Below, piece after piece: positions 21,591 through 34,270 of a DNA stretch of 64,000 nt (positions within the stretch are counted from its first letter, which is position 1; each line of letters opens with the position of its first letter). A program made the position numbers and the translations under genes. This DNA comes from Bimuria novae-zelandiae CBS 107.79 (Eukaryota; Ascomycota; Dothideomycetes; Pleosporales; Didymosphaeriaceae): assembly GCA_010015655.1 (NCBI GenBank), contig ML976744.1:228284-292283 (forward strand), read 5' to 3'. The notes beneath the pieces are model-generated. The model made no database searches and was not told the origin of the DNA. It saw only the letters and a program-made list of their open reading frames with translations.

Positions 21591-23693
21591 CCGTGCCTGA
21601 CGGGCTCGTGCACCGCGCGGGCTCGTGCACCAATACTAACATGCTCACCACTATAAAGATGAGGTTATTATAAGCGCTATAAAAGCGATTATCGCGAGAT
21701 TTTTTATTATAATTACTCCGTAGAGGCGTATAAATAAGTTATACTATCTAAGTTTTCGCGAGAGAGTGATTGCGCGACCGCGAGAGCTGACTTTAGGTAG
21801 AGGTGCTAGTGCAGCTTCTAGGGACGACGGATGAGCTGTAGCACCGCCCTTGGCTCGTTTTGGCTTGCGCTTTACTAGAGGTGCTTTTGAAGCTTTGCGC
21901 TTGCCTCTTTAGGTAATTGTAGAGGCCTGCCTAGTGTTTTGAGCAGCTTTTCTGGCATCCTGGGTAGCCACCTGTTTGGCCTTTATCTGATCTCGCACCT
22001 CCTTGGCTCTCTCTCTTGCTACACGACGCTCCTCCTTCTCTTGCTCCTTGAGGAGCTTGGCAGTAGCTTAAAGCTCCTTTCTGTTTAACTTTGCTAGTCT
22101 CTCCTGCTCTTCTTAGTATTGCTTTTCTGCCTTACGCTCACGTGCTCGCTTGAACTTAGAGGGCGACTAGAAAGTAGCACTACCGTGGTACTCCTCCTCG
22201 CGCTATAAATTAAGAGGCTTGCCAGCGTTCTTACGCTGCTTCTTAGTAGTAAGAGCATCCCTTAGGCCACTGTTCTTATAGTGTAGTAGCTCGTTTTGAA
22301 CCTGAAGTTAGTGTAGCGTTTGGGAGAGCTTCTGCGAGGTCTCTACCGAGGTATCCTTTACTGCAGCACGTATGAGACGCTCTATCTGCCTCCAGTCCTT
22401 AGGCAAAAGGGCTAAGAGCCGTGCCTTACTCTTATTATTGTCCTGTTTGCGGAAACGCTTAAGTACGACGTCAGCCTTTATAGGGGCTATACTAGTGGCT
22501 TTAAACGCCTTAAGGACGAGTTTTATTATAAACGTAGACTTCTAAGCACCCTAGAATAGCGGGAAGAAGTCTCCCTTTTAGATAGCTAGCAACCCTTACG
22601 TTTTAAAGAGGTAATTAGTAAGCTTAGCAGAGTAGTTGCTGCTAAGAGGTTTAAAGCAAACTATATTAAGAGGCTATAGTGTATAGGTTAAGTAAGGGGG
22701 AAACACGGCTAGCAGTATTTTATAAGCCTCGCAGTATTTAATAAAGTCTATTAAAAGGTGGCTACTGTGGCTATTAAGTATAAGAAGGCGCTAAGCTTAG
22801 CTAAGGCGTGCTTTTTACTTTATTTCGCGGTTAAAAACCTGCTCTAACTAGGCTAATCTAATATTATTATTCGTCTATCCTGTTAGTGAGGAGCTTACAA
22901 ACACACTATGCTTTCCTGCTTTAATTTAAGCTACTTATAAGGCTTGAAGTGTGCAGTTAGCTAATAAGTATATAAGGGCTAGTAACAAAACACTCCTATC
23001 TACTTTAATAGTTGTTATAACTATTACCTACTCTTAAGAGCTATCTTAAAGCGCTGTTTAGACCTTCTTTTCCTCCTATTAAAGCTAACTAAACACCCGT
23101 TTTAAGCGTCCTGTAATACTAATTATAAAGCCCTTTTCATCCATATTGTAGGTATTATAAGGCTCTACCTTATACTAAACAATCTTATAATATAAAAGGT
23201 TAAAGTATAACTTATACTTGCGTTATAAGTTAGCCTAGTAGCGTATAACGTCTATGCTAGCGCTCTATTTAGAGATAAGATAGTTGTAGTTACGGTTAAT
23301 AAAACGCGAAACCTAGCCCTCTCCAACATGCTTTTTTAATATATTAGACGCGAAATTTTATATCATAGCTCTCGTAGGAGGTAGCCCACGAGCCGTAAGC
23401 CCTCTAATATACTCCACGAGTCCCTCCTCTTGTTATAGGCTAAGTAGTTATTACGCGGCGTACCCGGCTGCCTAAGGGCCTGTCTGGTGGTTCCACCTTC
23501 GGCTAAGTGTTAAATGCGATACACCATATTTTTTCGCGATACCCTAGATACTGAAATTATCGCCAGCTTCACGCGATTCTAAATCTGCAATCGCCTTGTC
23601 AATTGGTGCCATGGTGGTGTAGTTATCGCGTGTTGAAAAAGTCGAGATGGACGCGTTGTTTGGTAGGGTGGTGCACGAGCCCGTCGGGCACGA
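21591..23693 (-). mobile_element. Fot1/pogo-like DNA transposon C (2103 bp), distinct family
   Basis: Inverted termini of about 24 bp, CGTGCC(T/C)GACGGGCTCGTGCACC-like, with TA at 21589-21590 and 23694-23695. The transposase is on the minus strand and begins at ATG 23612 (MAPIDKAIADLES..., IAKKYGVSHLTLSRRW: a psq-type HTH). Its Lys/Glu/Arg-rich C-terminal end lies at about 21780-22170. The middle is AT-rich and stop-riddled. Termini and protein differ from copies A/B, though all share the end CGTG and TA target, so this is a separate Fot1-like family. Dead by RIP. Confidence 0.75.
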
Positions 23694-23699
23694 TAGTTA

Positions 23700-26600
23700 T
23701 CGGTGCTTTGCAAAAGACCGTCCCGACCCACTCTGGGCGCTTGTTAGGTAATCGCTTCCCCACTTTCATTGTCGCTCATACAAAATTATATGAGAGACGA
23801 TGTAATTAAGGAAATTATACTAACTTTTCTTATTACTAGAGTTCTGTATAGTATGCTAATTAATCCTAAGAGGTCTATAAGCTATAGACTATAAGCGTTA
23901 ATAGTGCAGGCGATTATTAAGCGCATAAAGACAAGGTAAAAAAACCACGAGATTTATAGATCTCTTAGAGTTAACACTAAAACTATGTGGAAATACTAAC
24001 TTAATCTAGAAGTGTTTAGTTAGCCATACCCTCCGCGATATATTAAAATTAGTTAGCCACTATCGCTGTGTTAATGCTATAAAGACGCCCTGTTAGAGTT
24101 CCTACGGGGTAAACCTATAGCATATCTCGATGAGATGCAGGCCTTCTTGTGCGACGACTTCGACTTACAGGTGTCGATAGCCACTATTACGAGATTTCTC
24201 GCTGGCATAAGGTGGAGTCAAAAAGCTGCGTTAAAAGCTATTAGGGAGCGCTATAAAGGCCTTCGTTGGGTGTTTCGTGCACGCTGCTAATAAATATATA
24301 AACTAGAGTAGGTTGTTTGCCTCGACGAGAGTGCCTGTAATGAGAGAACCGGCGATAGAAAGTATGCCTGGTTACCTATAAACACGCTGGCAGACGTATA
24401 ATACTTAGCGTAACGCACGGAGAGGTGGAGCTTGCTCCTTGCCATAGATATAGACGGTTACGTTAATTATGTCCTATACTAAGGAGCAATCACTGTAGAT
24501 TTAATAGAGGAGTTTTTAGTAAATAAAGTACTCTCTTATTGCAATCCTTAGCTAGGTAAACGATTAGTAATAGTCCTTAATAATGTCTTTATCTATAGGT
24601 TAGAAAAGATCGTCTTATTATGCGCGGAGGCGGGCGTTATACTTAAATATTTACTACTATACTCGCCGGATTTTAACCTAATTAAGCAGACCTTTAAGGC
24701 GTTAAAAAACTAGATAAAAAAGCACTACGAACGCGCTTATACGTATAAGGATTTTGCTTACTTCTTAGAGGAGGTAGTATAGAATATATACTATAATTAG
24801 GTAGAATCCGCGCGAGGATTCTTTAAGTTCTATAGGTAGGTGCCGTAGGTGCTAGATAAGGTATAACACTAAAGGATTAGTGTCTATAATAATATCGCGG
24901 AGGTTACTAAAAGTTACCCGCTATTATTTAAAACTTTAGCTTTAATAGCTAGAGAAGGTGTAACTAATGTCGCTGAATTAATTAATATTATCTATTTTAC
25001 GATATCTATTATAGGTAAAGAGTTATAAAGGGAAAGATATTATTAGCGTGGATAAAGTATAGTGTTTTTAGTAGGTCTTAGCGCCTTTATAAGTAATTTT
25101 ATTACTAGACAGGCGCGCGTACGCGTGGACTTAGTTAAATTTTAATTAGAAAATGGCCTGTGCGTAGTGTATAGAACCTTTTCGCTAACGTCGCTAGCTC
25201 TCTATACTAAATTATCTCTCTCCCTACGTAACCTCTCACGCTGTTTACGCTCCTAATCCTCTTTATATATGTCTACGGCACCCTCCTTATCGCTCTCTAT
25301 AAGTCTATTATACCCAGATTGCCATCGAATCGCCATCCTGCGAAGGCGGAGGAGTAACAGCACTAGTAATATAAAATGCTACTCCTATATAGCGTATGGC
25401 ATCCCCGCGTTAGACAGATCTATTAGCATATTAAGGTTAATTTGCCCCTGTTAAATAACGTTATTAAACACCTAATTAATTTTAGGTAGCTCTCTAGCTA
25501 GTGCTTAGTTTTTCTACTAGTTAAAGAAGTGCTAAGTTTAATAGGCAAGCTCTATTGTGTTTTTATAAGTTAAGTCTTGCTATGCTAACGTTAAAAAGCT
25601 CCTTAAGGTCGTAGACGGCGTCTTAACCTATTATTATTAGCTAATAATTTGACTTTATGCTAACTGGCTTATAGAGAGAGAGCTGGCGGCGATAACCTTT
25701 ATAAAGTTGTCTATATTAAGCTTGGATCTGGCACCTTTTTTGGCTAATTTCTGCGACGCCTTCTCCTTTGCAGACCTCTCTTTGGCCAGCGAGAGACTTA
25801 GGCGTATATTGTCATGTGGCTTGTTGACTATACACCTGCCCTTTGTTATATCGCGCGCCTATGCCGCCACTATAGTGCTACTCGCCAGGTAATAGTTCTT
25901 GAAACGATTAGGTTACCTAGGCGTACGTTTAACCTAGCACACGTATAGATAGTTGCTATAGTAGGTATCCTAGCATCGCCATTAATTACGTATAGCGACT
26001 ATAGGGCCCTTGCTAACAGCAGTATGTGCGAGGACTTTTAGTAGGTTATATAACTAGCGCTAAGTTATAGTAAGTCGCGGTAAAGAGCTCTAAGAGCTCT
26101 GCGAGCTAAATACCCCCCTATTACGCGTCTAATTATTTTGGCTAGTTTCTAGCTTTAATAGCGTTAAATTAAAGTTAACGTAAGTTATCTTAGTAATAGA
26201 CTCCTCCTTTAACTTATACGCGCGCTTAACGACCTATATAAAGGTAACGCTGTTGCTACGTTTAAGAGACTACGTAAGTCTTTATTACTTAGGTATCTAT
26301 AGTATATATACGACTGCGGTTAAGTTTTTTACTATAGTTTTAATAGGGGGAGTTGACTCTAAGAGGTCTTGTATAATATTATCTACCTACTGCTAGAGCT
26401 CTGCGTAGAAGTACGTACGTATCCTTATTTTAGTATTAAAATTAGTCCTAACTTCCTCCTTGCGTAGGAACGCGCGCTAGCGATAGGTAACGTATAGCTT
26501 AACTTTATATAATTCTAGTAATTTGTTAAATACCCCCTTATTACACGTTTAGCTATTATTATTAATCTCTAGTAGCGGCGTTAGCGTATTAACTTTACTA

Positions 26601-27109
26601 AAAATTAAAGCCTGCTCGTTATTATTAAATACCCCCCTATTACGCGAATGCTCTTTCTCTAGCGACGTAGGCCTCTAAGCTAACTAAGGTTCTTTGTCCT
26701 CGAGGTAATTATTAACGTATATATGAAAGTCGTCGTCGTTAACGCCCTCTAGTAGAGGTTGTTCCTCCTCTGTAGGTCCTTCCTCCTCTATGCCGGCAAA
26801 TTGTACGACGGCCAGGGGTGCCCTTATTAATAGGGCTTTTTTTGGCGCCCTGCGCTTCCTTAGAGGGTTGCGGCTAGCGTTAAACACCTGTTTTGCCTTC
26901 CTTTTGCGGGTACTCGGCATAATACATTCACTACACGGTAACTAACTGCCTTTATACACCTCGTAGAAAGTTGATTTTCCTGTATTACATCGTCTCTCAT
27001 ATAATTTTAGGTGTAGGGCGATGAAAGCGGGGAAGCGATTACCTAAAAAGCGTGCAGCCACTCAGAAACTCGCCCCAAGTGGGTCGGGACGGTCTTTTGC
27101 AAAGCGTTA
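23700..27109 (+). mobile_element. Tc1/mariner-type transposon D (3.4 kb) with two opposed reading frames
   Basis: Inverted termini of about 100-120 bp with one internal indel: GCTTTGCAAAAGACCGTCCC at 23705 and its complement ending at 27105, plus a second matched block containing the complement of ATTATATGAGAGACGATG. TA flanks at 23698-23699 and 27110-27111. The + strand at about 23820-25080 encodes a DDE_3-type transposase with CLDESACNERTGDRKYAW, LLAIDIDGYVNYV, VIVLNN (formerly VIVLDN), LLYSPDFNLIKQTFKALKN. A second, opposite-strand frame fills about 25270-26920. Only 4 bp longer than TA-GT-TA separates it from C. Confidence 0.75.
25270..26920 (-). pseudogene. Second reading frame of transposon D, basic DNA-binding-like protein
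   Basis: Starts at ATG 26920 with a nuclear-localisation-like basic N-terminus (STRKRKAKQ, NPLRKRRAPKK) and an acidic stretch (EEEGPTEEEQPLLEG). The first 78 codons (26920-26684) are intact. Downstream the frame is repeatedly stopped by TAG, but recognisable segments persist, including LSLAKERSAKEKASQKLAKK at about 25810-25740. The short motif N(R/K)GVF recurs three times, at about 26647, 26548 and 26126 (DNA pattern AATACCCCC on the + strand). I do not recognise the family. It may be an accessory protein of D or the remains of an older insertion inside D. Confidence 0.45.
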
Positions 27110-27111
27110 TA

Positions 27112-27652
27112 GCGCACTACACTAGATAGGTGCATCCTAAGCCTAGGGGGCCTGTATAGTCCTCTTATTTCTTACTATAGTTGTTACAGCGAGGGAGGCG
27201 CACGCATTTTAGTAGGTTATAGTAGCCCTAGTAGCCTAGGTCGTGTCGTTATATAGCTAGGGTCTTAATAATCTCCTTTAAGGCGCTACTATTACCTAGG
27301 AGCCTAAATTATCGCACTTTCTTTATAAAGGAGATAATCTAGGTAATAGTTCCGTCTTTATTAGCGCCATGCCTTAACTATCTATAGTTAGTAGGCAGTG
27401 AGCCTGTCTGTATAGCTGCCTTATCCTCTATTATGTCGTGTATAACTAGCACCTCTAGGCCTAGCAAGGATTAGTACGCGCTAGGGACGTTAGGTATAGT
27501 ATAATTAAACTATTTTTATAGTAGCTTAGCTATGCTACCTCTTATAGCGCTTATTATTAAATCTTTCTTTCCTTGTTCTATAAGGCTGTCTCTTATCTTG
27601 TTATTGGCGGGGGTGACGGCCCATCCTGTCCTGATCTTTAAGGCGCTAGGTA
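27112..27652 (-). pseudogene. L3 ORF1, segment 2 (middle part, now inverted)
   Basis: On the minus strand from 27652 the frame gives SALKIRTGWAVTPANNKIRD, SLIEQGKKDLIISAIRG, LLGLEVLVIHDII, TNYR.LRHGANKDGTIT, LLKCVRLPRCNNYSKK, YLV.CAN. The RTGWAVTP block is typical of Tad-type ORF1 proteins. Stops are TAG/TAA at former CAG, CAA or TGG. It joins segment 1 in phase through the TA target of transposon A/B (GLNLSA + IPSALKIRTGWAV). Confidence 0.75.
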
Positions 27653-27654
27653 TA

Positions 27655-29790
27655 CCGTGTTTTATTAAATGACGCACGGGCATCACTTGGCGCACGATTT
27701 CCGGATGCCCACACCCACTGCTTTTAAGGCTGTAAAGCTCTATATAAGAGCTATTATCGCGAGATTTTCTAGTAGAGAGGTCTATAGAGCTTAAATAATT
27801 AATTACTTATAATAATTTATATGCAAAACCTCTATAGGAGGCGTATATTTCTTGTGCGCGTGCTAGGGCCGGGTATAGGCTTCTTATTAATAATAGAAGA
27901 GAAATCGACCTTAGTAATATTAGGCGCTTTATATAGACAAGATAGAGTAGTAGAAGTAATTAGCTAACGTTTCGTACCTCTTTAAGATAATTATATATCT
28001 TTTTAGAGTTATTTTTTAGTCTTACGTGTAATACGTGCTTCTTTACGCGTAATAGCCTTGCTACGCTGCTCCTAGAGGCGGATTTCTTTGGCGGCAAGCC
28101 TTATACGCTTCCTCTCCTTAAGCATGGCTTGTTTCTATTCTTTCTGCTACTTTCGTAGAGCAAGTTTCTCCTCCTTCTATTATTATTATAACTGCTCGTT
28201 GGCATCCTTCTGCGCCTGCCTATCTTGGGCGTCTTAGACTTTGGCGGGCGACTAGAGAACAGCGCCTTTATTATACTCTAGTAGTGCTTTAAGTAGCAAA
28301 GGCTTGCCACGCTATCGCCGCTTTCTCTTATTAATAAGAGCTTCTTTAAGGCGGTTATTTTCGTGCTGGAGAAGCTACTTCTACATAGCTATATAATAGA
28401 TTATTTAAGAGAGCTACTGCGAGTGTTTAGAATAAGTATTTTTAATAATCTTGCGTAGTAAGCGCTCTATCTTTCTTTAATTTAAAGCGCTAAGTACTAA
28501 TAAGCTACTTTTAGAGGACAATAGCCTCTTTGCTTTCGCCTTTTAAAACTTTTATAACACTACCTCTGCGTTTAATAGTGAGAGGCTAGTGACCTTAAAG
28601 GACTTAATAATTATCTTATATTTAAACGCTATATTCTAGGCGCGATAGAATATGCGGAAGAAGTCGCGCTTTATAATAGAGGTAAGGCCTTAATAGCTAT
28701 ATATAAAGTCTAAGAGCTTGGTGGAGTATGCGCTAGAGAGAGGCTTAAAGAGGTAAACGTTAAGTAGCTAGAGAGTATAAGTAGCGTGAGGAGGAAAGAT
28801 AGCTAAGAGAATTTAATTCTTATTATAATACTTAATAAATTCTATCGTTATATAGGAGCCGTAGCCGTTAAGGATAAGGAGACGCTAGGAGCGACGCGCC
28901 TTTACCTTTATCTCGCGATTAAACACTTGTTTTAGCTATTATATGCTAATCTTGTTGTTTGTCTATCTACTAACTAAGGAAGTAAAGAAACAGTTATACT
29001 CTTATAAGTTAAAATCTTAAAGCTATAAGTCCTGTATATTACTAAAAATAGCCTAATAAATTAAGGTTAGCGTGAGAGCACTGCCGTTGGCGCAAATATA
29101 TATAATTATTATTATTTACTTTCTATTACTATCTTGTATAACTTGCTTTACTCCACCATTCTTATATCTTCGGCGGGAGAAGATGCGCTTTATCTTTAAT
29201 AGTACCCTAATTAAGAAGCCTTTTTCGTCTATATTATATATATATTACGGTTCCACGTTATACTGTTCGATCTTCTGCGCTAAAAGCTTAAAGTAGAGGC
29301 TATATTTAAATGCTAAATTAGCTTTATGCCGTGACGCGTCTATACCAGAGCTCTAATGTAATATAAGGTTAATATAATATTAAGCGATAAAGTAGTTAAC
29401 CTAGCATTTTCTAGCAGTTCTTCTAGCTATTTCTAAAGCGAAATTCTATATTATTTGTCTTATAGGCGGTAGACCTTGTTAGTAAAGGTTATTAATATAA
29501 GTTATAAGAGCTTTCTCTTGCGTGGTGTTAAGGAGGCGTATATTATTAATTTGCTAAGCATAGGTGCCTTAAACCCCGTAGTAGCGCTTTAATAGCGTTA
29601 TTTAATTATAACTATACTTTTTTATAACTATAGTGTATTTGGGTGTTTCTCTAGGATTCAGCGATTTCAGCGACTCTAACGCAGCCTCAATTGGGTCCAT
29701 ATTGGTGTAGTTATGAGAGGGTGAAGAAGTCGAAAATTTGGCGGTAAGCGTGCGCCAAGTGATGGCTATGCGTTATCTGATAAAACACGG
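27655..29790 (-). mobile_element. Fot1/pogo-like DNA transposon, copy B (2136 bp), inverted relative to A
   Basis: Same length and termini as copy A but in opposite orientation, with TA at 27653-27654 and 29791-29792. The transposase start (complement of the MDPI... codons) is at about 29700-29692 and the Lys-rich C-terminus at about 28020-28300. A and B differ by scattered C/T and G/A changes (for example GACGCACAGCC against GATAACGCATAGCC near the termini), consistent with independent RIP mutation. Short frames such as 29072-29296 are by-products. Confidence 0.85.
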
Positions 29791-29792
29791 TA

Positions 29793-32700
29793 CCAGAGCT
29801 CCGTGATGGCCTATATAGTGCCCCTGCTGCCTCTAGCTTACATTTAGCAGGCGCAGCAACAACGCTAGTAAACGCTAATAAGTAATGTAACCTAGGAATA
29901 GAGGCGTTAATAAGGCCCTCTACTCGCCTATAACGCTCTACTTATATCCCTAGGAACCTAAATCTGGCGGAGATGTCGGCGCGCAGCGTTACGCCACCTT
30001 AAGATTATATAGCTTTATTCTTATTAGAGAGAGATATAAGTATAAGTAACAAGAATAATCTCTTATATTAAGCACACCCTTATAAAGATAAAGGACTCCC
30101 CTTAGGGAGCGTAATATACAGGTTAGCTAGATAAATATAAGGCGAAGCTCGCCTAGCTATATTACGGCCCTAGAACTCGCTTTTTAAGAAGGTATTAACG
30201 TAGTATATATATAGGAGCTGGCCACGTGGCCTGGCACTCGCACCTTAAACTACCTAAGCTACTAGCTATACTTACTTATTAATAGCTAAGACGACCCCTA
30301 GTATAGGAAGATATAGAAACCTAGAGTTCTTATCTACACGCTAAAAGGCGCATAGCTCCACATTACGACTATAGCGCCCTTGTAGGACAGGGATAGATAA
30401 TGGATTTAGGTTAACAGGGTCTCTATCCTTAATATCTATAGGCAGCCTCAGACCACACTAGTCCTAGAGTATATTATAGGCCTTACCCCCCTAGCAAGAT
30501 GCCTAGTGGGGGGAGACTTTAACACTAAGCACGATATATTTAAGCCTAGTATTATTATCTTATAAGGCGGCGCCGAGCTTGCGCGCTAGGCTATAGTTAG
30601 CGGCATAGACTATATTAGAGAACCTGGTAGAGCTACCTATAGAGCTGGCCACGTCCTAGACCTTAGCTTCTTTAATATTACCTTTACTAAAATAGAGGTG
30701 CGCGACGACCTGCACTACAGCTTTAATTACGCTACTTTAGTTACAATACTACTAGGTAGAGGCACACTAAGCCGCGAATAATATCGCCTTAGGCTTCTTA
30801 GAAAGAAGCTTCTTCCCTTTACCTGGCTAGTCGTAATAGGTATGCTATAGCTACCCTCGATAGCAATAGCCTCTAATCTACGCTAGGTAGAAAAGTGCGC
30901 TGCAGCGCTAACCTTATTACTTTAAAATACTTTACGCAAAACTAGCTGCCTAAAAAGGGATAGTAGGAAGGCGGCACCTTAGTAGATAAATAAGTATGCT
31001 AACGCTAGGCGCCTGCACCTTAAGTCTAAACAAGGCTATATAGGCACCTAGACCCTAGAGACTCGCAGCTTTCTAACTATAGTAAGAAAGGCTAAGAGAT
31101 AATACTAGTAATATACTATTAATAGCGCAAAGGAGGACTCTAACCTCTTTTAAATTATAGGCTAGCACAAGCTAGAGCTAATAAGACTAGACCCGCCGCT
31201 GGCCTACGAGGGGCGCTATATTACTAACCCGTAAAAGAAAGCGGAGACGCTTAGACAAGCAATACTCTACTATTTTAATAATAATAATAACCTACTAAAG
31301 GCTCTAGAACCTAACGTTTAAGGATTGCAGGGCTATTACGCCCTCCCTTAGGACCTATATCTTTCTCTTAAAGAGGTTAAGCGTAATATAATAGGAGTCT
31401 TAAGCACCTTACCTAGTATAGATAGAATTATTATCTGCATGCTTACCGCATGCTAGCACTATATCTAGACGTATCTTATTAGCCTATACTAGCACTATTT
31501 AGCCCTTAGCTACTTCTCCTACGCGTGGAGGGTTATAGAGGTCGTTATAATACCTAAGATAGGCAAAAAGGACAAATCCTCCCCTAGATTATAGAGACCT
31601 ATCGCCCTGCTATCCTGCCTTAGTAAGGGCCTAGAGAGAATTTTAGCAAGGAGATTTGCCAGCACTACTATAGCATACGGCATACTAAGCCCCTAATACA
31701 GGGGGGCTCTCCCTAAGAGATTAGCTATAGACCTAGTAGCCGCCTTTATATATAACGTAGAGGACGCCTTCTCCAACGGCTAGCACGTTACTATAGTTAC
31801 TATAGACGTCTAAGGCGCCTTTAACGCACTTCTTAAAAATTAACTTCTATATAGAATAAAGGCCTAAGGATAGCATAATAGCGCCCTCCTAATTATAAAA
31901 AACTTCCTCTAGGACCGTCGCGTCCAAGTGCGATTAGGAGAAGCCACTACAGCGCCCTACCTAGTATAGTGCGGGATGCCGCAGGGCTTACTACTATTAC
32001 TAGTGCTATACATACTTTATCTAGTAGAGCTACTTTAGCAAGACCCTACTAGGCACTTTAGGTATATAGACAATATCTGCCTCTATAAGCAATCCCACTC
32101 CCTAGACCAGAACGTGGAAATGCTGGCAGAAGATATAGGCGCTATAAATTCCTAGGGAGACGCTAATTACGTGGCATTTACCCTAGAAAAACTCGAAATA
32201 ATACACCTAACTAAGTAGAAAAGTGACTATTTACTACTTATCTAGATTAATAATTAGCTTATCCTCTAACCTATACTACTAAATAAGGCGCTACGCTAGC
32301 TAGGTGTTTACTTTAATAAAAAGCTTAATTTTAAAACATACGTTGTTACCTATATAGCCAAAGGACGCGTAGTTACATAGTACATCTACAGCCTTGCTAG
32401 AATCTAGCATAGCCTACTAGCTAGCTCACTGCGTAAAGCAGTAATCTTATGCGTACTGCCACGCCTACTATATAGAAATAAGGCCTAGTATGGAGGGCGC
32501 ACAAAGCCCCCTAAGATTATAAGAGCTGCGCAGAACTAAAAGGTTAGCACATGACTTAGGTGGCATATCGCCGCCCTAGAAAAGGCCCTTACGATAGCGG
32601 TTAAAGGCGTCGTCCCCGCCTATCGCACCACGCCTACTACCACGCTGTATAGAGACGTAGGCATTTCCTTAGTAGCTATAGCGCTTAAAGAGTGCAAGGC

Positions 32701-33850
32701 GAGGTTCGCTATATACCTACACTATATTAATAAAGGTCACCCGCTTACAGCGCGCACGTAACTAACCGTAGTATATAAAGGAAGAGGCGCTAGACGCCTA
32801 TAGCGCCTATATATAAAAGTTTAACTACTCGCACAGCTATTCGCACTAGTACTCCGCCCTATACTACTATAATCGCACTATTCTAACTAGTGCTAAATAG
32901 ACCCTATAAATAATAAGCCTAAAAAGCTCGCTACTAAAGAATTTAAACAATGGTGGATAAGCCTACCTATTAAGATAATCACAGTGTTCTCAGACGGCTC
33001 GGAACAGCGCACAGAAAACGGCGAGCGCCACGTAACCTATAAATACGCTGTGTACCAGGGCTAGAGTCTGTTGTACACAGGCAAAGGCTCCCTTAACACG
33101 TAGGCCTACGTCTTTAACGCAGAAGTAGTAGGGGCCTAGAGAGGTCTTTAACACGTGCTATAGACTTAGGCGCACCGCCTAAGCCAGATCTGAATGTGTG
33201 TAGATAGCACATTAGTTATTTAGGGCATTAGGGGAGACCCCGCGCCGTTATCCTAGTGGGCCTTTATATACTACTAGGAAGCTATAGACACCTAGGATAT
33301 TTAAATCTAATAGTTACTAGGCTACATAGGTATTAAAGGCAATAAGCTAGCTAATTAGCTAGTAGATAAAGTAGCTAAGGACCCACGCCTACCTACAAGG
33401 AAGGTAGCTAACCCTATAATATTAGGTCTATAATTTAATGCGCGCGCATACGTACGCGCTGTATAATAAGAGTAGTAACGTATACGCACACTAAATCTCT
33501 CTACATGGTATAACTAGTAGGGCCTAGCATACACCCCCTCCAGGCAACCGCCAGAGCTGGAGCTCACACGCCCCGCCCTGGCCAAGCTCCTATCCATAAG
33601 GACAAGACACGGCAACTACGCCTGGTACTATAGGAAGTTTAAGCATAATGAGGAGACCCTCACGTGCACCTGTGGAGTAGACCTGGCCCTAGACTATATT
33701 ATACACTGCCCACGGACAGTGCGACGCTTTAACTATTAGCTACAACGCCTAACACATCCCCTAATAAATACTAGAGAAGGAATATAGTACCTTAAGGCGC
33801 TAAGCCTAGGAGAATACGTAACCCTTCTTACACTTAGTATTAATAATAGT
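29793..33850 (+). pseudogene. L3 ORF1 end (segment 4) and ORF2 (endonuclease / RT / RNase H), nonsense-riddled
   Basis: 29793 to about 29990 continues ORF1. ORF2 then shows an endonuclease domain with LVGGDFNTKHD (about 30505) and AGHVLDLSFFN (about 30645). Reverse transcriptase follows with IPKIGKKDKS, RPIALLSCLSKGLERILARR (about 31560-31660), TIDV.GAFNAL (about 31800), CGMPQGLLL (about 31970) and RYIDNICLY (about 32060, where the usual YIDD reads YIDN). RNase H starts at about 32970 (VFSDGSEQRTENG) and a finger CTCGVDLALDYIIHCPRTVRRF lies at about 33665-33730. Register is maintained with many TAG codons. It is a different LINE lineage from L1/L2. Confidence 0.8.
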
Positions 33851-34252
33851 ATATATTAGTAAGTAACTAGCTAACTACGTTATAAGCGAGCGGACGTAAA
33901 CCCTTACTTTAGGTAAAGTAAATACACTACCTGCTTATAACTTACTAAGGTATCTACTATATAAGACTTAGCTCTCTCTTTTGTATACCTATATGCGTGT
34001 ATATATCTTTTCTTACCTTTAATAAGTCTTGGCATGCTTCTGTACAGGACTAGGGGCAGCTAGAAGGCCACCCCTTTTTCTACTATTATCACATAAAGGC
34101 CAGATTAAATAGCTAAGTCGCCCCTATCTAGAGAGGGACAGCAGCAAGAGAGGCCGCTCCTATAGCAGCGGTAGCACTAGCATGAGTGGCCCTTACTAAG
34201 TGCAGGGCACGTCTACATACCCCCTGGGAGGTTACATAGGACGTAAAACCAA

Positions 34253-34270
34253 TACTACTACTACTACTAC
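34253..34270 (+). repeat. (TAC)6 3' tail of L3
   Basis: Six TAC units immediately before the right target-site duplication, the short-repeat 3' end usual for I/Tad-clade LINEs. L1 has AATC units in the same position. Confidence 0.75.

Noticed and set aside
26107..26660. AATACCCCC-CTATTACGCG direct repeats considered as a CRISPR-like or regulatory array
   Set aside because: Only three irregularly spaced copies, in one reading frame of transposon D's second gene; protein-level motif repetition explains them.
29072..29296. 74-codon hydrophobic + strand frame
   Set aside because: Lies inside transposon B, antisense to its decayed transposase; hydrophobicity comes from AT-rich RIP-mutated DNA.
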